This document shows, piece after piece, positions 8,364 to 16,208 of a stretch of 33,920 nt of DNA; the first letter of the stretch is position 1, and every line of letters starts with the position of its first letter. The stretch comes from an uncultured Verrucomicrobia subdivision 3 bacterium. GTDB taxonomy: Bacteria > Verrucomicrobiota > Verrucomicrobiia > Limisphaerales > UBA11358. The notes below the pieces were generated by a model, which searched no databases, was not told the DNA's origin, and saw only the letters and a list, made by a program, of their open reading frames with translations. The stretch covers positions 1-33,920 of the forward strand of contig CAJAQO010000036.1 in NCBI GenBank assembly GCA_903944085.1, written 5' to 3'. Both the position numbers and the translations under genes were made by a program.

Positions 8364-9511
8364 TTGGTTTTCGCCGACGGCTTCAAAAGATCTTTGTCCG
8401 TGCCCACATGCGGATCATGGCAGACCGTGCAGGATTTTCCTTCGGCACCCACATGGCCTTTGACCGCCTTCAAATCCTTGTCGTCATGGCAGTCGCCACA
8501 GAGCTTCAAAATATTTTTGGCGAGCAAATGGTTTTCGGTTGACTGATGCGGCTTGTGGCAGCCCGTGCAATCTTCCACCACGTCGTGCTTGAATTTGGCC
8601 TTCTCCAAAAAGTTGTCGTGGCAGTCCCAACACAGCGCCGGCGTGGATTTCTTCACCAGCGCCTTCTTATCTGTCGCGTGCGGATTGTGGCAGGCCAGGC
8701 AATCGCCGTCTCCCACCGGTTGATGAACGACTTTGGCATTTTTGCCCAGAATGTCATCATGGCAACTCGCGCACGTTTCTTTGACCGATTTTTTCAACAG
8801 CCCTTTGATCTTGCCAGCGTGCGGCGTATGACATTCGAGGCAATCTCCGTCAGCCACCGGCTGATGCACGATCTTTTTCTTGCCGATGATTTCGTCGTGG
8901 CAGTCGGCACAGGTTTCCTTGACGGATTTTTTCAACAAGCCCTTAAAGTTGCTTGCGTGCGGCGCGTGGCAATCCAGACATTCGCCCGCCTCGACGGCCT
9001 GATGCTTGAATTTGCCGGCCGCGAGTGGATCATCGTGGCAGGTCAGGCAAAGTTCGCTGCCTTTCTTCAGCAGCAGTTTTTTATTAACCGACTGGTGCGG
9101 GTCGTGGCAACTGTTGCACTCGCCGGTTTCCGCCGGTTGGTGCTTAACCTTTTTGTCCGCCAGAAAATCCTGGTGGCAGGTCCAGCAAAGCGCGGGCTTG
9201 CTCAGCCGCAACGCGCCGCCGCCGTTGTCATGGCAGGCGGCGCACTCCTGCTTGTCAAACGGCGGGTGACTGGAGCCGGACGCCACCACCGGGACCGTCG
9301 GTTGGGCCGGCCGCACAATTTGATTCGTCGCCGACGGATTGGTGGCCGGAGTTGACACCGCCACGCCATTGGTGCTTCCGCCCGCCGACGGCACACCGTC
9401 AAAAAAGAACGTCAGCCATTTGTGTTTGGCGGCAGTGCTACAGCCATCGGTCAGCAACAGACCACTAATGCCTGCCACCAGCACCGCCAATAACATTCGC
9501 CGGTTTTTCAT
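8360..9511 (-). CDS. Thirteen-heme cytochrome of the doubled-CXXCH type
   Basis: About 383 residues with an N-terminal hydrophobic segment ending LLLTDGCS, which could be an atypical lipobox. After a Pro/Ser/Thr-rich spacer come thirteen CXXCH motifs (CAACH, CWTCH, CNSCH, CLTCH, CLDCH, CADCH, CLECH, CASCH, CLACH, CWDCH, CTGCH, CGDCH, CTVCH). They are arranged as about six repeats of the pattern KHQPxxxGxCxxCHxPHxxxxKxLLKK followed by CxxCHD. This is the paired-CXXCH family of periplasmic cytochromes. It lies upstream of the barrel and overlaps it, so it is the best candidate for the heme wire inside or under the porin (inference). The ATG at 9511 has AGG five bases upstream; the frame also reaches a TTG at 9541. 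Confidence 0.92.
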   Translation of the reverse strand: MKNRRMLLAVLVAGISGLLLTDGCSTAAKHKWLTFFFDGVPSAGGSTNGVAVSTPATNPSATNQIVRPAQPTVPVVASGSSHPPFDKQECAACHDNGGGALRLSKPALCWTCHQDFLADKKVKHQPAETGECNSCHDPHQSVNKKLLLKKGSELCLTCHDDPLAAGKFKHQAVEAGECLDCHAPHASNFKGLLKKSVKETCADCHDEIIGKKKIVHQPVADGDCLECHTPHAGKIKGLLKKSVKETCASCHDDILGKNAKVVHQPVGDGDCLACHNPHATDKKALVKKSTPALCWDCHDNFLEKAKFKHDVVEDCTGCHKPHQSTENHLLAKNILKLCGDCHDDKDLKAVKGHVGAEGKSCTVCHDPHVGTDKDLLKPSAKTK

Positions 9512-9553
9512 TTTTGCCTTTGATCCTGCTGAAGCGCGCAATTCAAGCGGTTA

Positions 9554-10669
9554 TTATTTTTTATGGCCAAAACCATAGACGGCCACTTTGTGGGGTCCAA
9601 ACTGATTCATCACGATGAGCAAATGTTCCACCTGAAAATCCGGCGCGGCGTATTTTTGGAACAGCGCCACGTCATCGTAATCCACCAGCACCTTGGCCGG
9701 CAGTTCCATGCTGGCCTGGTCAGAGTTAGCCCCGCCAAACGGCATCAGCAGGTGCCCTTCATCGTTGAACAACTGCACATTGTCGAAGGCTGCGTCCACG
9801 ACATAAATATAATTATTGTGATCCACCGCCACGCCTTTATTCCGCGAAAAATCACCAAAGTTATTGCCATGTTCGCCGAAGGTGCGGATATACTTTCCGT
9901 CCGCGTCATAAATCTGCACATGCGACGCCCCCAAATCGCTGACCACCAGCCGCCCCTGCGTGTCCAAGGCAATGTTGATCGGCTGATACAGCTTCCGTTG
10001 CAAACTGTCTGCGTCCTCGCCCCGGGGAATGTCAAACAAATTTGTCCGCGTAGCCTTGTCCAGCACATGCACTGAATGGGTTGTCACGTCGCTCAGATAA
10101 ATCCGATCGCGGGTCAAAGCCACATCCATCGGTTTGTTCTTCCCTTTCGCGCCGATCATGGCCACAAAATTTTCCTTATCGTCCAAAATCACCAGTTGCT
10201 GGCGGGCCATGTCCACCACATACAGCCAGCCATTGGTATCCACGGCCAGATTAACCGGATCCTGAATGGCTCCCGCCGCGTCAGGAGTCACCACGCTCAT
10301 CCTTTGCAGAACCAAATCCATTTTCAAGACCGCCCCCTGGCCGGTGTCGCAAACATAGATTTTGCCCCCGCCGGCATGGCCGCCATATGGCTTCACAATC
10401 GGCAGCAACCGGGGCTGTTGCCCGGTCAGAAAGGTCACGAAACTATCGTGCGTCCCCTTGCGTAAATCCCGTTCCGACGCAAAGGAGGTCAGGAATTGCA
10501 CATGCGGTTCGTCGGGCGCCGGCGGAAAGAAAACGTATTGCGGTTGCTTGTTCTTTGCCTTTTGGCTGTTCGCCGAGGTGGCGCAACCCGCCGCCAGCCA
10601 GAGCAGGCCCGCAACAGCCAGCATCGGCAGGGCTAAATTCAACAAACTTTGGGATGGGTTGTTTTTCAT
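9554..10669 (-). CDS. NHL-repeat beta-propeller lipoprotein (second copy, first gene of conduit operon)
   Basis: About 371 residues. The signal sequence ends in a good lipobox (LLWLAAGC), so the mature protein should be lipid-anchored. Propeller blades follow, for example DPVNLAVDTNGWLYVVDMA, QPINIALDTQGRLVVSDLG and RNKGVAVDHNNYIYVVDAAF. The block before the propeller (PDEPHVQFLTSFASERDL) matches the same place in the other NHL protein (PSEPRIGFVQYLRGPHDI), so the two are paralogues. It is the first gene after the terminator at 10777-10818 and precedes the 13-heme gene by about 40 bases. The ATG at 10669 begins a normal signal peptide; an in-frame upstream ATG at 10720 would add 17 residues. 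Confidence 0.88.
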   Translation of the reverse strand: MKNNPSQSLLNLALPMLAVAGLLWLAAGCATSANSQKAKNKQPQYVFFPPAPDEPHVQFLTSFASERDLRKGTHDSFVTFLTGQQPRLLPIVKPYGGHAGGGKIYVCDTGQGAVLKMDLVLQRMSVVTPDAAGAIQDPVNLAVDTNGWLYVVDMARQQLVILDDKENFVAMIGAKGKNKPMDVALTRDRIYLSDVTTHSVHVLDKATRTNLFDIPRGEDADSLQRKLYQPINIALDTQGRLVVSDLGASHVQIYDADGKYIRTFGEHGNNFGDFSRNKGVAVDHNNYIYVVDAAFDNVQLFNDEGHLLMPFGGANSDQASMELPAKVLVDYDDVALFQKYAAPDFQVEHLLIVMNQFGPHKVAVYGFGHKK

Positions 10670-10776
10670 GGCTTCAGCATCGCTGGTCTGGAAGATTGAC
10701 GCCAAACATTTTTTGCTCACTAGCGAACATAATTTGGTTAGTCACGGTCAATCACTATTTTTCCATTTCATCCCGC

Positions 10777-10818
10777 AAAAAAAACGGGGCATCTGAAGTC
10801 GTGACGTCAGATGCCCCG
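10777..10818 (-). terminator. Rho-independent terminator after the tetraheme gene
   Basis: A perfect 12-bp stem (10785-10796 with 10807-10818, arm CGGGGCATCTGA) has a 10-base loop. On the minus strand it is followed directly by eight Ts (10784-10777). It lies about 25 bases downstream of the tetraheme stop and separates the cbcL-like/hemA/tetraheme unit from the conduit operon. Confidence 0.93.
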
Positions 10819-10842
10819 GTGTGTTCAAGCTATTTGGTTTGG

Positions 10843-11568
10843 CTACTTGATGTGGCAGCTCAAGCAGAGGCTCTGCCCGTGCGGAATGGTCCGCGTGTTA
10901 TGAATGTCGTGGCAGGTGCTGCATTCCATCTGGGACTGGCTCGGGCCTTTCAACTGGGCCTGCACGGTCAACGTGCTGGTCAGGAAGGTGCCAGACTTGG
11001 GCAGCAGTTCCGTCACGCCGTAGCGGGTAGCCAAGGCGGTGGAGGCTTGGTCATAGCTGATGCCAATCGGATGCACATGGGTGAGGTCGTTGCCGTTCAC
11101 CGCCAGAATATAGCCGGCAGGCACAGTGACAGGCCCCGCGTTGGTGTTGCCCAACCAATTGGCGGTCGGCGTCGTGGTGCCATCAAGGCCCAGCTTCAAT
11201 TGCTGGTTAATGCCCACCGTGCCGTCATGGCAGGACAAACAGGCTTTGCTGGAGGTGCCGAGACTCACGGTCAGACCCAAGGCATCGAAAGTTTCGCTGC
11301 CGGCATGATCGTAAGTCTTGTAGATTTGGGATGACGGAGCGTGAATCCATAGCGGCCCTTTCGTCGGATCAGGTGACTTATGGACGTCGTGACACTCACC
11401 GCAGACGCTCGGAGAGGAGGCTTTCAGGCCCGTATTGCCGCCCGCCCACAAGTTCGTGGTGGCGCTGGTGTAAAAATCGTGGGCTGAGCCCGCGATCGCT
11501 GCCTTACTGACCGATGGCATCATGGCCACCGTGGCTCCCAAGGCGAGGAGCATTGTCATTTTTTTCAT
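10843..11568 (-). CDS. Exported tetraheme c-type cytochrome (OmcE-like layout)
   Basis: About 241 residues with a signal peptide (MLLALGATVAMMPSVSKA). Four CXXCH motifs (CGECH, CLSCH, CSTCH, CLSCH) are widely spaced, and the protein ends two residues after the last one. Features such as CHDVH, GPLWIH, CLSCHDGTVGI, HPIGISYD and CSTCHDIH match the first four hemes of the 12-heme protein. Single-domain tetraheme cytochromes of about this size with a C-terminal heme include Geobacter OmcE, which polymerises into filaments. Whether this one does is unknown. It could equally be a periplasmic shuttle. The ATG at 11568 starts a normal signal peptide; a GTG at 11583 is in frame. Confidence 0.9.
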   Translation of the reverse strand: MKKMTMLLALGATVAMMPSVSKAAIAGSAHDFYTSATTNLWAGGNTGLKASSPSVCGECHDVHKSPDPTKGPLWIHAPSSQIYKTYDHAGSETFDALGLTVSLGTSSKACLSCHDGTVGINQQLKLGLDGTTTPTANWLGNTNAGPVTVPAGYILAVNGNDLTHVHPIGISYDQASTALATRYGVTELLPKSGTFLTSTLTVQAQLKGPSQSQMECSTCHDIHNTRTIPHGQSLCLSCHIK

Positions 11569-11706
11569 AGTTTTGTCTAGCACGTGCTGTTGTTTGTTTG
11601 TTTCAACCCGTCCTCATTCGAGGCCGGGAGTTCCAGCGAAAAACCAAACACAGAGCTCTGCGCCGGAAATTCGTTGAAAGGGTGTTTGCTCATGGCAAAA
11701 TTTTAG

Positions 11707-12783
11707 TTACATCGTCGCGCCGCGCAAGGCCCAACCGGGCACGGTTTCGACTGCGGCGGCGGCGCGTTTCGCAAACGGGGAATCGAAGCGGGCCATCAAT
11801 TCCGCCGTGTGTTCGGCAATGATCTGCTGGCACACCGTCAATTCCTGCTCGCGATTTTTTGTATTTTCGCGGACGACCGCTTCCAGATCGTCGATGTCGT
11901 AAAGGAAAACATTCGGGAGTTCGGCCACCGCCGGATCAATGTCGCGCGGCACCGCAATGTCCACCAGCACCAGCGGCCGGTTCCGGCGCGCGGGCAAAAT
12001 CTTCTCCACGTCGGCGCGATGCAGAACAATGTCCGGGCTGCCGGTGGAGCTGACCAGAATATCCGCCTCAGTCATCGCCGCCGCCGAATCCTCGATGCGC
12101 ACTGCGCGCCCGCCGAATTCCGCCGCCAGTTTCTCCGCGCGTTCCACCGAGCGGTTGGCGACCAGCACGGTTTTCGCGCCGCGCTTGGCGAGATGTTTCA
12201 CGCAGGCCTCGCCCATTTTGCCCGCGCCTAAAATCATCACGGTCTTCTCACCGAGGTTCGCATCAAAAATTTTTTCGGCCAGCTCCACCGCCACGCTGCC
12301 GACGGAGGTCGCGCCGCGCCCGATGCCGGTGTTCGTGCGCACGGCTTTCACCACCGCGAACGCCGTTTGGAACAGCCGGTTCATTTTCTTGCCGACGAGG
12401 CCGGCGTCTTTCGCGGCTTGATAGGCGTTCTTGACCTGGCCGGTAATTTCCGTTTCGCCAATCACGAGCGAGTCTAGCCCGCTGGCGACCGCGAACAAAT
12501 GTTTGGCCGCTTCGGCACCTTCCTTGACGTAGAGATGCGGGGTGAAATCAAAATCGCTGCCGGTGAGCTCCTGAAACAAATGCTGGACGCGGCCATGAAT
12601 CCAATTTGAAACGCCGTAAATCTCCACCCGGTTGCAGGTGGAAAGGAGCACGACTTCTTCGAGCCCGCCGCGCAGCTTGAGGCGGCAGCCGCAGCATTGC
12701 AGCCGCGCGCGCTGGACCGCGAGTTTCTCGCGCACTTCCACCGGCGTGGTCTTGTAGCTTAATCCTGCAACAAAGATTTTCAT
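11707..12783 (-). CDS. hemA: Glutamyl-tRNA reductase
   Basis: Catalyses NADPH-dependent reduction of glutamyl-tRNA to glutamate-1-semialdehyde, the first committed step of C5 heme synthesis, in the cytoplasm. Visible are the N-terminal catalytic domain with the nucleophile Cys50 in LLSTCNRVEIYGV, the signature SGLDSLVIGETEITGQVK, and the Rossmann NADPH domain (VMILGAGKMGEACVKHLAKR). The C-terminal dimerisation helix is short: 358 residues against about 420 in Escherichia coli. It lies between a nine-heme/cytochrome b gene and a tetraheme cytochrome on the same strand, so it is probably co-transcribed with them and matches heme supply to cytochrome demand (inference). Confidence 0.96.
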   Translation of the reverse strand: MKIFVAGLSYKTTPVEVREKLAVQRARLQCCGCRLKLRGGLEEVVLLSTCNRVEIYGVSNWIHGRVQHLFQELTGSDFDFTPHLYVKEGAEAAKHLFAVASGLDSLVIGETEITGQVKNAYQAAKDAGLVGKKMNRLFQTAFAVVKAVRTNTGIGRGATSVGSVAVELAEKIFDANLGEKTVMILGAGKMGEACVKHLAKRGAKTVLVANRSVERAEKLAAEFGGRAVRIEDSAAAMTEADILVSSTGSPDIVLHRADVEKILPARRNRPLVLVDIAVPRDIDPAVAELPNVFLYDIDDLEAVVRENTKNREQELTVCQQIIAEHTAELMARFDSPFAKRAAAAVETVPGWALRGATM

Positions 12784-12911
12784 TTCGGTTCGGTTGACGT
12801 CGTTGTCTGGCCCAACCTTAAACCCGCCAGAAATCCCTGCCTACCATTTTTTGCTTTTTAATATGCAATTTTTGGCAAGGTTAACGATTCATTTTAGGCT
12901 TAACCACATTA

Positions 12912-14642
12912 TCAGATTTCCTTACCGACCTGCAAAGTGCTCGGCGGGTCCGCCCGGCGTGGCGCGGTGGCCGGTTCCAGCGGATGCTCGTGCGCCTGAA
13001 ATTCCTCGGAGATGCGCCCGTCGAGGCACGCGGTGTTCAGCGGATAAACTTCCGGATCAAAGATCACATGATAGAAATGCCAGACAATGATGGCGAGGCA
13101 CGCGAGCACCGCCTCGTAATAATGAATGGTCGTCGCCACCGTCACCACCCAGCGCGGCAGATGTTGCGTCACGTCAATCTTGAACCAGATGGCCAGACCC
13201 GTCGCGCCCATGATGATGGTGCCCCAGACGACCGCCCAGTATTCCATTTTTTCCGCGTAGCCGAAGCGGCCGATTTTCGGCTTGTCCTTGGTGAATCCGG
13301 CCAGATAACGCACCGCCTGCAAAACGTCCAGCGCGTCTTTTTTGACCGGAAATAAATCCGCCACCAGTTTCCGCCCATCGCGGGTGGCTAGCAGATAAAC
13401 CAAATGATAGAGGCCGATCAGCAGCATCACGATGCCGGCGATACGGTGCGCCCAGCGGCGGAATGGCTCGCTGGAACCCAAAACTTTCGCCAGCCACGAA
13501 TCGGAAAATTTCAACGCAAAGCCCGTCACCGCCAGCACAATGAAACTGGTCGCCAAAATAAAATGCTGCCAGCGCTGCGAGGCCGTCATCCGCACCACCG
13601 GCCGCTCGGTCATACGCAGCCGCGCGGCGGTTTTCTTGATGAACAAAATGCCGTTGTGCGCCAACATGCCGCCGATGGTGCCGACAATCAGCAGCAGATA
13701 AATCTGCCGCACCCAGTGGTTCAACCGGCCCCCGAAATCCGCCCCGCCCGCCTGCCCGTCCGGCTCGACGTGGATTTTGCCTTGAGAAAATTCCGTGTTT
13801 GCGCCCGGATGACATTTGCCGCATGTCTCAACCAGATGAACTTTATTGATCATCGAATTGGTGTCCGACGAGGCCAGAATTTTGTGGTAGCCGTGGCAGC
13901 TTGCACAGTTCGCCGCGACCGTGGAACCGTATTGCGCCGCGAGGCCGTGGTAGCTGTCAAAAAAAGTTTTCACCCGGTCGGCCGGCAGATTGTATTTCGT
14001 GTTCAACCGCTCGGACGCGTGGCAGCGGCTGCACACCTCCTCGGAAATGTTCATGGCCGAACTGCCCTTGAGCGAGCGAATCTTGTGCTCGTCGTGACAG
14101 CCCGTGCAGGTTGGCGCGTCATGCGAACCGGCGAGGACCGCCTTGCCATGGACGCTTTGCGCCCACTCGCGCGCCTCCTTGTCGTGACACGCGCCGCAGG
14201 TTTCCGCCTGGCGCGAAAAATAAATCGGCGAGGTCGGCGAATTGTCCGAAATAATGTCGTGCGAATCGTGGCAATCGCGGCACGTCGCCGCGTCGTTATG
14301 CCCGGCCTTCAGCGCCAGGCCGTGAACGCTGGCTTTAAAACTGTCCGTCTGCCGCGCGTGGCACACCCCGCAGTTCACCGGCGCCACCGGCTTGTTGTCG
14401 TCGGGATGTTTGGTGGTGAGATCCGCGTGGCAACTGATGCAATCATTGGTTTTGTGCGCAGACAATTTCATTTTGGCCGCGTCCACAAAAAGCGAAATCG
14501 CCTTGCCGGCGGAATTGGTCTTGAACAGCGTGTTGTCGCCGTGGCAATCGAGACAGTCGCTGTTCTTCAAACCGGCCCAGGCCGGCAGCGCCGTGAACAG
14601 GAACAGCGTGCCGAGGCAAAGAAAAAAAGAACCACGTTTCAT
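12912..14642 (-). CDS. Nine-heme cytochrome c fused to membrane cytochrome b (CbcL-type quinol oxidoreductase)
   Basis: 576 residues. After a signal peptide, a periplasmic domain carries nine CXXCH motifs between residues 30 and 278 (CLDCH, CISCH, CGVCH, CRDCH, CGACH, CTGCH, CSRCH, CASCH, CGKCH). The C-terminal half has five predicted membrane helices (about 312-332, 358-378, 398-418, 467-487, 507-527). Histidines at 360, 399, 413, 507, 522 and 525 are well placed to bind b hemes, as in HydB/cytochrome b561-like subunits. This architecture is that of Geobacter CbcL, an inner-membrane menaquinol oxidase for low-potential extracellular acceptors. Formate or hydrogenase-linked cytochrome b proteins are the alternative, but no partner subunits are nearby. 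It heads the cbcL-like/hemA/tetraheme unit. Confidence 0.9.
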   Translation of the reverse strand: MKRGSFFLCLGTLFLFTALPAWAGLKNSDCLDCHGDNTLFKTNSAGKAISLFVDAAKMKLSAHKTNDCISCHADLTTKHPDDNKPVAPVNCGVCHARQTDSFKASVHGLALKAGHNDAATCRDCHDSHDIISDNSPTSPIYFSRQAETCGACHDKEAREWAQSVHGKAVLAGSHDAPTCTGCHDEHKIRSLKGSSAMNISEEVCSRCHASERLNTKYNLPADRVKTFFDSYHGLAAQYGSTVAANCASCHGYHKILASSDTNSMINKVHLVETCGKCHPGANTEFSQGKIHVEPDGQAGGADFGGRLNHWVRQIYLLLIVGTIGGMLAHNGILFIKKTAARLRMTERPVVRMTASQRWQHFILATSFIVLAVTGFALKFSDSWLAKVLGSSEPFRRWAHRIAGIVMLLIGLYHLVYLLATRDGRKLVADLFPVKKDALDVLQAVRYLAGFTKDKPKIGRFGYAEKMEYWAVVWGTIIMGATGLAIWFKIDVTQHLPRWVVTVATTIHYYEAVLACLAIIVWHFYHVIFDPEVYPLNTACLDGRISEEFQAHEHPLEPATAPRRADPPSTLQVGKEI

Positions 14643-14684
14643 GCGCCCATTTTCCGCCCTGGCCGCCGGGAAAACTCCACCAAA

Positions 14685-14703
14685 TTTGCCAACTGTTTGC
14701 CAA
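14685..14703. promoter_or_regulatory. Tandem octamer upstream of the CbcL-type gene
   Basis: TTTGCCAA occurs at 14685-14692 and again at 14696-14703, an exact direct repeat with an 11-bp (one helical turn) step, about 45-60 bases before the start codon at 14642. It could be an operator; chance is not excluded. Confidence 0.3.
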
Positions 14704-14861
14704 TTTTTGATGCAGGCTGCCGCGCCAAAGAGATTCGCGAGGTGCGGACCGATTTAATACTGGCAATGCCCGTTGCCCGTTTGGTTGGGAAAACCAATCC
14801 GCCAACCGGAACATCAGTCAGGGACAAACGCAAAGCAGATTTCGCGCGGCAACCCCGCCAT

Positions 14862-15095
14862 TCACCCACCGGTGCGCGCGACAATCTCCAAGTGACGTGG
14901 ATGGAGGCACAGATGGCCGAAGTTAAACAGCGTGCTGTGGTAGCAACAAAACAGGTTCGCCTCCACCAGACAGCGGGAATAGTTCCGGGCACCGTCAATC
15001 CGTTCGGCCCGGCAAGCCACGGCAAAAGGCGGCAGGGCGGCCGGAATTGACCGGCCACCCGCGGCGATTGCAGGTTGGTGCTTCAGGGCTGGCAT
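14862..15095 (-). CDS. Small Cys/His-rich hypothetical protein, overlapping the preceding gene
   Basis: 77 residues, function not recognised. The C-terminal half is Cys- and His-rich (SRCLVEANLFCCYHSTLF, then NFGHLCLHPRHLEIVART) and could bind metal. Codon use is of the same GC-rich type as the neighbours, with many CTG, GCC and GGC codons. Its ATG (15095) lies inside the last 13 bases of the upstream gene, which suggests translational coupling and supports it being real. It is followed by about 220 bases of apparent non-coding DNA before the CbcL-type gene. Confidence 0.5.
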   Translation of the reverse strand: MPALKHQPAIAAGGRSIPAALPPFAVACRAERIDGARNYSRCLVEANLFCCYHSTLFNFGHLCLHPRHLEIVARTGG

Positions 15096-15622
15096 AAAAT
15101 TGGTTTATGCAGAAAAAAAGCGTGCGCCGGATCTGTCGGCTGTGGTTCGCCGGCGGCGGGCGGCAACGCGGTTTCCGCCTGCCGAAGCAAGCCGTGAATC
15201 AAGGCGGTCAGATCGCCGCTCAAAACTTGTGCCAGCGCCAGCAGACTCCGGCTGTCATGCTTGAAGCGCGGGGGCTGGCCGGGCTGAAAAACCTCCGCCG
15301 TCCAGCGGGTTTCAACTTCGGCCTGAGCTGCGGAAGATTGTGACTCCAGACAGATAATGTCAGCGGAGACGATCACGATTTCCGGGCCGGAAGTCTGGTG
15401 CTGCTCGAAATGAAAGCACCAGCGATAACGCGCATTCCGGCCGAAACTCCCCGACCGGTCTTCAAAGTGAATGCCAGCCTCCGCCAGCCGGCTGCGGGCT
15501 TGCTCAACACCGTGCTGCAGCCGGATCACCGCTTCGGCAAAAAGCTGGTCAGGCTCAACCTGAGCGCGAACCGCTTCACGCCGGACACCGGATCGTTCGG
15601 CATAAGCCGCGAACTCTTCCAT
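15083..15622 (-). CDS. Hypothetical protein of unknown function
   Basis: 179 residues from the ATG at 15622 (a TTG at 15655 is also in frame). No signal peptide or membrane segment. A helical start (MEEFAAYAERSGVRREAVRA) is followed by a probable alpha/beta region (RYRWCFHFEQHQTSGPEIVIV, then SADIICLES) and a tail rich in Pro/Ala. I recognise no family. It overlaps the 77-residue gene downstream. A 16-bp box shared with the next promoter region lies upstream at 15701-15716, so expression probably follows the adjacent two-component system (inference). Confidence 0.65.
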   Translation of the reverse strand: MEEFAAYAERSGVRREAVRAQVEPDQLFAEAVIRLQHGVEQARSRLAEAGIHFEDRSGSFGRNARYRWCFHFEQHQTSGPEIVIVSADIICLESQSSAAQAEVETRWTAEVFQPGQPPRFKHDSRSLLALAQVLSGDLTALIHGLLRQAETALPPAAGEPQPTDPAHAFFLHKPILCQP

Positions 15623-15665
15623 TACCGGCAAGGTGATTGTTGGGCTGCTATTCAATTAATGTTGA

Positions 15666-15716
15666 CCCGTAAGCTACCCTGCGCAGATGGCGGGCAACAA
15701 CTGCCCTTTGGGGAAG
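15666..15716 (-). promoter_or_regulatory. Shared two-box regulatory element, copy 1
   Basis: CTGCCCTTTGGGGAAG (15701-15716, plus strand) is identical to 16479-16494. On the minus strand, 27 bases further on, CTTACGGG (15673-15666) matches CTTGCGTG in copy 2, where the gap is 28. Both copies precede minus-strand genes. The CCC-TTT-GGG centre is a small palindrome, typical of a dimeric regulator site. Confidence 0.6.
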
Positions 15717-15766
15717 GTTTCAACCCAGCGGGTGGCGGCAGCGACAAAAATTATTATTCCAGAAAT

Positions 15767-15922
15767 TCATTTTTTGCAGGCGGCATAAACCATGAATCCC
15801 GCCACGATGGACGCAAACAACACCGAAGTGACGAGCACGAAAAAAATGGTGCGCATCCGCTTTTTGCGCTGCCAATCCGGCAGCCGTGGAAATAGTATTT
15901 TGCCCAAAAAGTTCAGCAGCAT
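15767..15922 (-). CDS. 51-residue single-pass membrane peptide
   Basis: Minus-strand frame from ATG (15922) to TGA (15767): MLLNFLGKILFPRLPDWQRK, then KRMRTIFFVLVTSVLFASIV and AGFMVYAACKK. It has a basic middle followed by one clear hydrophobic helix (about 25-48). It is third in a row of small minus-strand genes (16430, 16175, 15922). No family recognised; a small regulatory or assembly membrane subunit is possible. Confidence 0.6.
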   Translation of the reverse strand: MLLNFLGKILFPRLPDWQRKKRMRTIFFVLVTSVLFASIVAGFMVYAACKK

Positions 15923-15983
15923 GCGAGGTGGTTCGATGGCAGGTAAACGGAGTTTGGAAATGAATTTGCCGGCGGACAGTTTT

Positions 15984-16175
15984 TTAAGCCCGCGATTTTG
16001 AAAAGCGTTTCGCCCCGGCGCAAACCGGCCAGAAAATCAGCAGGGGCCACAGAAAGATGACCGGCCAGAACCAGTTTCGAACGCTCAGGACCGGTGCCCG
16101 ACCGAGCAAAAAATACAGCAGCGCCGGCGGGCAGCCGAGAAAATAAATCCCCAGGCAACGCAGAAAAAAAGTCAT
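15984..16175 (-). CDS. 63-residue small membrane protein
   Basis: Two hydrophobic segments (FFLRCLGIYFLGCPPALLYF and NWFWPVIFLWPLLIFWPVC) joined by a short basic loop, ending in a basic tail (KRFSKSRA). This is the look of a two-helix hairpin membrane protein rich in Trp and Pro. It lies 61 bases ahead of the 51-residue peptide on the same strand. The competing frame at 15913-16158 gives a less natural sequence. Function unknown. Confidence 0.6.
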   Translation of the reverse strand: MTFFLRCLGIYFLGCPPALLYFLLGRAPVLSVRNWFWPVIFLWPLLIFWPVCAGAKRFSKSRA

Positions 16176-16208
16176 GATTTCAAGCCGTTTATGTTTGGCA
16201 TCCGAACT

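Noticed and set aside
2628-14642. Naming the cytochrome genes mtrABC, omcB or extABCD
   Set aside because: Heme numbers and gene order differ from these systems and no diagnostic signature was recognised; only the general architecture supports the role.
13404-15050. Long plus-strand open frame of 548 codons opposite the nine-heme/cytochrome b gene
   Set aside because: It is the antisense shadow of a GC-rich gene: Arg/His/Gln-rich, no domain, while the minus strand has nine heme motifs and five membrane helices.
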